Assembly (NCBI GenBank): GCA_902635895.1 | Contig: CACPPV010000008.1 | Coordinates: 1 to 52,819, forward strand | DNA: 52,819 nt | DNA from: an uncultured Bacteroidota bacterium | GTDB taxonomy: Bacteria; Bacteroidota; Bacteroidia; Flavobacteriales; Flavobacteriaceae | Direction: 5' to 3' | Part shown: positions 8,606-18,700 of the stretch, in pieces | Layout: each line of letters starts with the position of its first letter | How positions within the stretch are numbered: position 1 is the first letter of the stretch | The notes under the pieces: model-generated | Database searches by the model: none | What the model saw: only the letters and a program-made list of their open reading frames with translations | What the model was told of the DNA's origin: nothing | Program-made: the position numbers and the translations under genes

Positions 8606-9157
8606 TTAATTAAAAGGAATGACAACTTCTGTTAAATCCCATCTTAATCTTATTCCAGTTGAAGGAGGTCCATCAGGGGGAGATGGAATAAAATCAATAG
8701 TAAATTGCTCAATAGATTGATCAAGAGAATTTGAAGGGGTAGAGATTGTAAATAAATCTTTTTCAGGGTCGGGTTGCATAATACCCCAAAAACTGTTGGT
8801 TTCATTAAAAACAACATCCCATGAATCTTTCCCAGGAAAAGTATATATAGAATAAAGTCCTGAATTTAATGTGTTGTTGTCAATTATTATTGAATTTTTA
8901 AGTTCAATAGTAGTATGATTATTAGCACCAGTTCTCCAATATTTATTAAATGGAACCAAAGCACCATCAGATTCTTCTCCAAAAATAAGCCTGTCTTTTT
9001 TGTAAGGTCTGCTGTAAGTTATTGAAATATCATTACCATTTTCTTGAAAAGTAACAGTTTCTAATGGACTTGCTGGAGGAGTTACTGTTATATATATATA
9101 ACCAATTAATCCTAGTGTAACAAGCGATAGTAGAGTATATAGAATAAATTTTTTCAT
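8606..9157 (-). CDS. DUF2911 family exported or anchored protein
   Basis: The 183-residue protein begins with a hydrophobic segment (residues 4-27), then a DUF2911 domain. Recognisable blocks are ITYSRPYKKDRLIFG, VPFNKYWRTGANNHTTIE and the GLYSIYTFPGKDSWDVVFN region. DUF2911 is common in Bacteroidota and its function is unknown. Because there is no lipobox Cys, a signal anchor or cleaved signal peptide are both possible. It lies just upstream of the anchored amidohydrolase with a 2-base gap, so they are probably co-expressed and both act outside the cytoplasm. Confidence 0.85.
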   Translation of the reverse strand: MKKFILYTLLSLVTLGLIGYIYITVTPPASPLETVTFQENGNDISITYSRPYKKDRLIFGEESDGALVPFNKYWRTGANNHTTIELKNSIIIDNNTLNSGLYSIYTFPGKDSWDVVFNETNSFWGIMQPDPEKDLFTISTPSNSLDQSIEQFTIDFIPSPPDGPPSTGIRLRWDLTEVVIPFN

Positions 9158-9216
9158 TTAACTAATGTTTTTATTAAAAACAAATTGGATTTAACATAAT
9201 ATAAATTATAGTTCAA

Positions 9217-9666
9217 TTAACCAATTACTTTAACCTTAACAGCGTTTAAACCTTTAGTACCTTTAACCGTATCAAATGAAACTTTATCACCTTCTTTAAT
9301 TTCATCGATACATTCAGAAATATGAACAAAGAATTGTTCTTGTGTTTCGGGATCAACTATAAAACCAAAACCTTTTGAATGATCAAAGAAGCTTACTTTT
9401 CCGGTATATCCGTCTTTTTTTGGATCTGATGATTTTGGAACACCAATAACTATGCTTTCAGCACTTATTCTTTCTTTTTCAGCTGGATCTGGCGGAGTAT
9501 CTGTAAAATTTCCGTTATAATCAACATACACAAACTCATTAACTTGATATTCACCATTAGCTTTAGCTTCTTTTCGAGCTAGCATTTTTTTTCTTTTATC
9601 CTCTCGTTTTTTTAAACGTTTTTTTTCTTTTTCAAGTTTATTAAAAGTTTGTTGAGATTTTGCCAT
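9217..9666 (-). CDS. Cold-shock domain protein with basic N-terminal extension
   Basis: The 149-residue protein has an unusual highly charged N-terminal helix (residues 1-36, mostly Lys, Arg and Glu), an acidic or proline-containing linker (about 37-83) and a C-terminal cold-shock domain (about 84-149). The RNA-binding motifs KGFGFIV and FVHISE are intact. Cold-shock domains bind single-stranded RNA or DNA. The extension could add nonspecific nucleic-acid affinity; that is inference. It is the first gene in a minus-strand run that continues to DUF2911 and the amidohydrolase. Confidence 0.9.
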   Translation of the reverse strand: MAKSQQTFNKLEKEKKRLKKREDKRKKMLARKEAKANGEYQVNEFVYVDYNGNFTDTPPDPAEKERISAESIVIGVPKSSDPKKDGYTGKVSFFDHSKGFGFIVDPETQEQFFVHISECIDEIKEGDKVSFDTVKGTKGLNAVKVKVIG

Positions 9667-9743
9667 ATATGATTTAAAATTAATTTGTTTAAAAATAAAG
9701 ATAATTATTTAAACATAGTTTACATTAATTGATAAAGTCTCAT

Positions 9744-12700
9744 TTAATTTTTAACGAATTTATAAATCTTTGTCTTTTTAATATTTTTTCCCAGAATCGT
9801 ATTTATTTCAATGACGTAGACACCAGAAGTTAAACTGCTTAGATCAAGTTGTCTAAATCTTTCAATTGAGTCAAAAGACTCTTCGTGTACCATTACTCCA
9901 ATAGTGTTGTATATTTTTACATCAATTATATTTAAATCATTTACAATTGAACCTAATATATTTAAGTTATTTTTAGTAGGATTTGGATATACCTTTAAAA
10001 TCTCATTTTCTTCATCAAAGAAACTTTCGTCTTTATATTTTGCTATCAGAGGCAATCCATCTGGTGTTGCTGCTTTAATATCAGATATTTCGTATTCTTT
10101 GAGCTTTTTATCAACATAGCTTAATAAAACATTAGAATAATCTGCAATTGACTGATTATCATTTGAATATATTATATATGTAATATTATTATCATCTTCT
10201 TTGAAACTAATTATATTTAGATTTTCATTTAAATCTTTGTTAATTAAATGATCAATTGATTTATTGATAGTAAACTGTAATCCTGAAATAACTTCTTCAC
10301 TTTCAAAATAAACCTTATTTCCACTGTAAATTAATTCCATTTCACCAACTGGGACAATCGAGAAGTAATTAAGATTTCTTACAGGATCAACGCCATATGC
10401 TAAGCCAGTTTCATTAGAATTTAGAATTAAATTAACCACCCCAGAAACATCTAAAACATCTATTACACCATCATTATTTATATCTGATGTAGTATTAATC
10501 CATACAGACACATCATTTCCTAAAATTTTATCTATAATATTTGTAAGATCTAAAATGTTTACTGACTGATCTCCGTTTGAATCCCCTAGTTTAAAATCTG
10601 AGCTAGCCAAAAATTGACGAGGTTTACTAAACTCAGATCCATTAAATGAAGCATCAATAGCTTGAACTGACCAATAATAAACACCGTCAGGTAGACTAAC
10701 TTTCCATTTTAGGTTATGCTCGGCATTTCCTTTTTCGGCTGTTTTCCTTTGTCCATTTGAATTTGAATTAGCAGACATAATCTCTTCTCCGTTTTCAGTT
10801 GTTCCAATTTTTAAGGCATATGTTAATCCCTCAACTGGAGTCAAATCATCGGATGAAGCATTCCAAGAAAATTCAATAACCAAGTTTCCTTCAACTGTTT
10901 GCTCTGACAAAAGGATTTCTGTTGATATTATTTCAGGTACTGACGGTGGCGCATTTTCAACATATGAATTAGAAACAGAAGCTCCACTTCTACTTCCACT
11001 TTGTGGCTCTGAAACAGCTGCTGATTCATTTCTTTTGTTTAGATAGGCTCTAAATATATATTTTGAATTATTCCAAGGATCATAGTTATTACTCAATCCG
11101 TCCTTATCTTCACCAGACAATACAAAGTCTAAATCTCCATCTCCGTCGATATCTCCAAATTCAACACTGGCTTCAATAACATCACTTACATCAAATGCAC
11201 TATCAACATAAGAATTAGTTGCAGAAGTATATTCAGCAAGTTTAGTTACTTTTCCAGATCCTTCTAGCAAACCAGAGTATATTATATCAGTAAATCCATC
11301 ACCATTAAAATCTCCTAAATCTGTTTTTCCGTTTCGCATTCCAGTAAGACCTAAATCAATTCTTGGCCAATTTTCTTTTCCCTCATTCAAATCATTTTTA
11401 TATATTTCAAAGATATCTCCCTGAAGACCAGTCCCTGTAACTGCAGCATCTAAATCTCCATCACTATCAAAATCGATAAAATCAACTGTTCCATCTCTAA
11501 TTGCAGCTATATTATTAGTAGTTTTTTCGAGTTTATAATCTAAACCTGCATTACCAACATTTTTATATATATAAGCCTTCAATCCTTGAGATTCATCAAA
11601 ACCACTTATAAGAATATCTATATCTTGATCATTATCTACATCACCTAGATCGTATGAAGCTCCAGTTAAATCGTCAATTTGTTCAGAAATATCAACTTTT
11701 ACAAATGATCTGTCAGAGTTCATTTCATAAATATAAATTTTAGGTTTTCCAGATGTATTGTCTGCAGTTAGTCCTATTAAAACAACTTCTGACTGACCAT
11801 CATTATTCATATCAATAATTTTGACTTTGCCTTTATAAAGACCTGAATCAATACCTCGTTCTTCCATATTACCAGTCTCACTTCCAAAGTAGACTCTAAG
11901 TTGACTATTATTTGTATTTGCAAATGAATTGATAACAATATCAGATAAACCATCGCTGTTAATATCATCAATATCAATATCAGTGATATTTCTAGAATTT
12001 CTAATATTTCGTGCATAACCATTTCCATCTTCTTGAACTAGTCTAACTCCGTTGTAAGTGTAAACTCTAGTTTCTGATCCATCATTTGTTCCATATATTA
12101 AATCCAAATCATTGTCATTATCGATATCCCCTACTTTCATAACCGGATTCTCATAACTTTGAATTTTTCGATCAACTATTCCTCCTTGATTAAGCAACTT
12201 CCATTCGTATTTCAGAGTATATGAAGATTCATCAGAAAACTCCCCTGCTTTTAATCCACCGTCAATAGCCTGAACTGCAAAGTAATAAGTGCCCGGTTCC
12301 AAACTAGTTTCATATGAATTTGAATAAATTGGAGGCGGAAGAGTAATTAATCTATTACCTGTTTCTAAGTTACTGAACGTATTTGAAAGTTCTGTCCCTC
12401 CTGGTGTTGTTCCTAAACGCAATACATATCCTATATTGTTTGAAAAATCATCGGATGGAGTATCCCAGCTAAATTTAATTTTTCCATTACCTAAGTCTTC
12501 AGCCTTTAGTCCTGTTACTTTGGGTGGGGCTTGATTATCTTTATTTGTAATTTCTGTTTCATAAAGAATAGTTCTAGCAGAACTTGAATCCAAACCAGTT
12601 ATAAAAAGATCTAAATCTCCATCCATATCATAATCTACCCAGTCAGCTGTAGATTCTCTAAGACCTACCAGTTCAATTGAAGACTCAACCCAATTAAATC

Positions 12701-15700
12701 CACCATAACCGTTTGAAATTCCCTCAAATAACTTAGTGACAGGAACTCCATTTTTGTCTTCCCCTGTAAATACTATATCATCTAATCCATTATTATCGTA
12801 ATCCCCAATAGCTATATCTCCATTTTTTAATTTCAAATTAATACCCCATTGAGAAGCATTAGATTGTATATTGCCATTTCCATCCTCACCCATTTGTATA
12901 TACTCCAAACGTTGTGCGCCAGAGGTTTTGAAAAAACCTAAACTAGAATTTTTATTACCTCCTCCATCATTATACCAAGGATTGTATTCAGATCTAAAAA
13001 ATGAATTAATATTAATACCACCTGGAAATTTAATATCATTATCTCCATCAAGATCAATATCAACTATTTCTAAAAATCCATTTGATGCTACACTACCATT
13101 AAATTGAGTTTCTTTTACAAAATTATCTTTGCCATTTTCTCTATAATAAATATGAAATACATTGTTGTTTTGGGCATCAATTCCTGATATAGCTAAATCA
13201 ATATCTCCATCATTATCTAAATCACCCCATGCCATTTTGGAGGCAAAAAGCTCAGGTAATCCATAAGTATTTTCTGATCTTTCAAAAAATTGAGCTTTAT
13301 TTTTGCTTATATAAACATTTATTTGAGGTGTTTCATTGTAACCGGAAACTACTAAATCTAAGTATCCATCTTTATTTAAATCAACCCATGAAAGATCGCC
13401 ATCATAAAGATTTACAAAATTTTGGTTCATTCTTGCAAATGATCCATCGTTGTTTCTGTAAATATCATTGAAAGCACCGTCAACATTACTTACTCCCATA
13501 ATTGCAACATCTTTATCTCCATCATTATCAAAATCACCCCAGGAAACAGAACTTTTAGAAAGACCTAAAAAAGGATCATCTTTTTGAACAAGTGAAATAG
13601 TATTGTCTAATAATGATAGGGTGGTTGCATCATTAATTTCAGTAATTACATTAGTTGCTAATAAGCTTGGTGTAACTATAATTGTTTCGTCTCCCTCATC
13701 TACCCTATCCTCAAAACCAGTAATTGTAAAATCTCCTTTAGTTGAACCAGATTTAATCATAATTTCTGGACTTAACTGAACCTTAATAATTCGATGATTA
13801 TTTTCATCTAAAATATTTAAATTATTATCACTATCAATTAGAACATCTTTAGGATAATTAAGTTGATTTAAATTATTTCCACTACCGTTTCCTCCAGCAA
13901 TAACTGTCCTTTTATATTTTCCATCATCAAGTGGAATAAACCTGTAAACTCTATTATCATATAAATCTGTAGAATATATTACCCCAGAATCTTGATCTAC
14001 TTCAATAGACATATAATTTCCGTAATAACTACCATTATCATAATATATTATTTCACCTTCGTTTGCATCAGCCTCCCATTTAACTATTCTTCTATTATCC
14101 CAATCTGAAATAAAAATAGTTCCATTAGAGTCAACAGAAAGATCTGATGGGTATCTAAGCTGATTTAATTCGTTTCCTGGTCCATTTCCTCCAGCTACAA
14201 CGATTCCTTCAGTAGCTCCAGGAGACCATTTAACAATCCTATGATTTTGAGAATCAACAACATACAAATTATCAGAACTATCTAAATAAATTTGTGAGGG
14301 ATAGTACAGTTGGTTTAAATTACTTCCACTATTATTTCCTCCAGCAACAACAGCATCAAATATGTAACTATCACCATTGAGAGTATATTTTAGAACTCTA
14401 TGTTGATGATGTTCTGTTACATATATATATCCATTAGTATCTACTTGAACACCATAAGGACCACTAATTCCAGTAATTACAGCTTCACCTTCACTTGAGC
14501 CTGATTTAATTTTTATTATTCTGTTGTTATCATCACCAACATAAATATTTCCAGAATCGTCATTAGTAAATGATTTTGGTCTAGTTAATTGATTTAACCC
14601 CCATCCTTGACCTTGTCCAAAAAGAAGGGAAGGAACTTCTTTTGAAAAAAATTCAACTGAATAGTCAACATCCAATTTAGATGATCCAGACAAGGAAATA
14701 GGGATTGTAATATCTTTTGAGTGAGATTCGCTAATAGTAGCACTAATTTTAACAGACTCGTGTTCAGCAAAAGAAGTTTTACTGTATTCTACACTATTTA
14801 ATGTTGGGTTATCATCACTTAAAAGATTTAAAGTAGTCTCAGTTTCTGTTGAATTTGCATTAACGATAGTTCCATAAGTAAATATTATAGTTTCTACAGT
14901 TTCAACAGTTGTGTCGTCTAATCCATTTGTAGAAATACTAATGGATCCTTTATTTGAACCTTCTAATATGTTTATTGAATTTGAAGACACTGTATATTCT
15001 GTAGTTTCAGTGGCAGTTCCACTTAAAGTAAAAGGAATTTCAATAGGTCTACCAGCTACAGAGGACATTGAAGCCGTTAAAAGTACATCAGTTGGTGAGT
15101 TTTCATTAATATACGCTGAACTTAGAGAAAATGTAACTGTAGGAGGTTCACTATCGTCAACTATTGTGACGTTATATGGGTCAGAATATGAGCTTGTTGC
15201 ATTTGTAGGCGATGTGCTTGGAGTTACAATAATTGTTTCGTCAAACTCGTAAGAAGAATCATTAATTGAAGTAAATTTAATATCAGAGGATATAGACCCA
15301 GCTTTAATTACAATTTTAGAATTTAAATCAACTTTTTGTATTCGATGATTATTTCGGTCTGCAACATATAAATTTCCATCTGAACCAACTAAAGCTGCCC
15401 AAGGAGAATTTAATTGGTTCATATTATTTCCATTACCATTCCCACCAGCTATAACTGTTCCTGAACTTTTACCAGGAATCCACTTAATAATTCTATGGTT
15501 TTCAGAATCAGTTATAAACATAACTCCATCAGAATTTAAGTCTACTCCTCTTGGATATCTAAGCTCACTTAATCCATTTCCATAATTACCACCAGCAATA
15601 ATAACACCTTCACTTGAATTTGGAGCCCATCTCATTATACGATAGTTACTTTCGTCAGCAACATAAATATTATTTGAACTATCTAATGAAACATCGTATG

Positions 15701-18700
15701 GATAATTTAACTGATTTAATGAGTTCCCCCGACCATTTCCTCCAGCAACAACTATACCTTCACTAGAACCTTTAGGCCATTTCATAATACGGTGATTCTC
15801 ACGATCGGTTACATAGACATTTTCTGAATCATCAACATAAATACCAAATGGTCTATTTAATTGATTTAAATTACTTCCGGAATTATTTCCACCAGCTACA
15901 ACACTTGGAGTGTAAGAACCATCTGATAGAGTATATTTTAGAACTCTATTTGAATAATAATCTGACACATAAATATTATCTAAATCGTCTACATGAATAC
16001 CCAAAGTATAAATTCCTGTAATAATACTAATTCCTTCACTTGCACCTGGCGTCCATTTCATTATTCGACTATTATCAGTATCGGCAACATATATATTTCC
16101 TGAACTGTCCATTGCTAAACCATGTGGATATCTTAGCTGATTTGCTGAGTTCCCATTACCATTTCCTCCTGCAACAGTTGTGACTAATCCTTTGTCAGTA
16201 AACTCTGTTGTATAATCAACGTTAATTGTTGCTGTTCCAGTAATTGTTAGTGGAATAGTTATATCTTTTGAATGTAGAGCACTTATGGTTGCAGTTAGTG
16301 TACTAACTCCCCCATTTTCTGCAATTGATCCGGTATCTAAGGTAAAGCTATCAACAGTAGGTTTATCGTCACTTAAAAGATTTAATGTGACATCAGTTTC
16401 AGTAGTTGTAGCGTTTACTAGCGTTCCAAAAGTTAAAATTATGGTTTCAATAGACTCTACATCACTATCGTCTAAACCATTTGTCGATATAGTAACTGTT
16501 CCAGTTGTTAATCCTGCAGGTATTGTTATTGGGCTTGAAGACACTGTGTATTCAGTAGTTTCAGTCGCTGTGCCACCAACTGTATATGGTATCTCAATTG
16601 ACTTTCCACTAACTATATTCAAAGTAGCAGTTAAAGTAACAACTGAAGATGAATTTTCATCAATACTTGGTGAGCTTAAAGAAAAAGAGACAGTTGGAGC
16701 ATCATCATCATCGTTGATAGTTATTGTTTTGGCATCAGTTATTGAACTAGTAGCATTAGAAACAGATGTGCTTGGAGTTACTATGATAGTTTCGTCGTCC
16801 TCATCAGAACTGTCTAAATTTGACTTAAATGATGCTGTTCCTGTTGTTGAACCAGCAGAAACAACAATTTCAGGACTTAGTTGGAGTTTTTCAATTCTTT
16901 GATTTTGTCTATCAGCAACATAAATATTGTCAAATTCGTCAATATAAATTCCATTAGGATAATTAATATTTCCATTATTAAATTCAGAACTCAAATCAGA
17001 ATAAGATGAATTAGAATAGGTTCCATTTGAAAAAGAATACTTACGAATATTTTGATTGTAATGTTGAACAACATAAAGATTCTTATTAGAATCAAATTTA
17101 ATTTCTCTAGGTTGGTGCACATAACCAAATAAATCAACACCAACGTTAGAGTTAGGAGCCCATTTAACTATTCGGTTATTATCAGAATCAGAAACATATA
17201 TATTTCCAGAGGAATCTAAATTAACACTACGTGGGTATCTTAATTGATTTAATGCATTTCCTTCATTATTTCCTCCCGCAACTAGAACGCCTTGACTAGC
17301 TCCACTAGACCATTTCACAATTCTGTGGTTATAAGTGTCTGCTACATAAAGAGTTTCTGAACTATCTAAATAAATTCCCCATGGTCTATTTAACTGATTT
17401 AAGGAATTTCCAGAGTTATTTCCACCAGCTACAACGCTTTGAGTATAGGAACCGTTTGATAGAGTGTATTTTAAAACACGATGTCCATTATAATCTGAAA
17501 CATAAATATTTCCTGAATTATTAACATGAATTGCCATTGGATATACACCTGTAATAATAACTTCTCCCTTGGTTGCACCTGGGGCCCATTTCATTATTCG
17601 CGAATTATCAGTGTCGGCAACGTATATATTACCGGAACTGTCCATGGTAATGCCTCTTGGGTATCTAAACTGATTTAATGAATTCCCTTCACCATTTCCT
17701 CCAGCAACAGTACTAGCTCCTCTTGAAGCAAATCCAATTGAATAATCTGAATCCTTTTGTGCAGTACCAGTAAGAACTAATGGAATTATTACATCCTTTG
17801 AATGAACAGCACTAATGGTAGCGGTTATTGTACTCGTACTTCCATCTTCATCGATCGTTTCACTATCTAAACTAATGCTTTCAACAGTTGGTTTATCATC
17901 ACTCAAAAGATTTAAAGTGACATCGGTTTCAGTAGTTGTAGCATTTACTAAGGTTCCAAAAGTTAATATTATAGTTTCTATAGGTTCTACATCTGTATCG
18001 TCTAGACCGGTTGTAGATATAGTCACAGTTCCAGTTGTTGATCCTGCAGGTATTGTTATTGGACTATTTGAAACCGTAAATTCAGTTGTCTCAGTCGCAG
18101 TTCCACCAACAGTGAAAGGAATCTTAATTTCTCTTCCACTAGGTTCGTTTAAAGTAGCGGTTAAAGTAACATCAGTTGAGGAATCCTCATCTATGTTTGG
18201 TGAACTAAATGCAAAAGAAACAGTTGACGCAACATCGTCATCAGTGATGGTTATTGTTTTGACGTCGGTTATTGAACTAGTTGCATTAGAAACAGTTGTG
18301 CTTGGAGTTACTATAATGGTTTCGTCATCTTCATCAGAAAGATCTGCTAAAGATCTAAATTTAATAGCTCCCGTACTTGATCCTGCTACAATCTCAATTT
18401 CTGGTTTAATTTGTTGTTTTATTATACGATGATTATTAGTATCAGCTATATAAATATTTCCATTATCATCAACAAAAAATCCATTAGGTCTATTTAATTC
18501 ATTTAATGCACTTCCACTTCCATTTCCTCCAGCTATTACACTCTGAGTATAAGAACCGTTTAAAAGACTATGTTTTACAACTTTACTATGACCATTAAGT
18601 ACTGTGTAAATGTTATCAAATGAATCTATATAAATACCCACTGGAGAAGCTATAGATAGAGATAAACCATCTAATATTTTTGTTCCCTCTGATGAACTTG

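Noticed and set aside
9171-9187. Hairpin TGTTTTT-ATT-AAAAACA between the cold-shock and DUF2911 genes
   Set aside because: The stem is almost all A-T, there is no following T run in the direction of transcription, and it lies within a probable operon.
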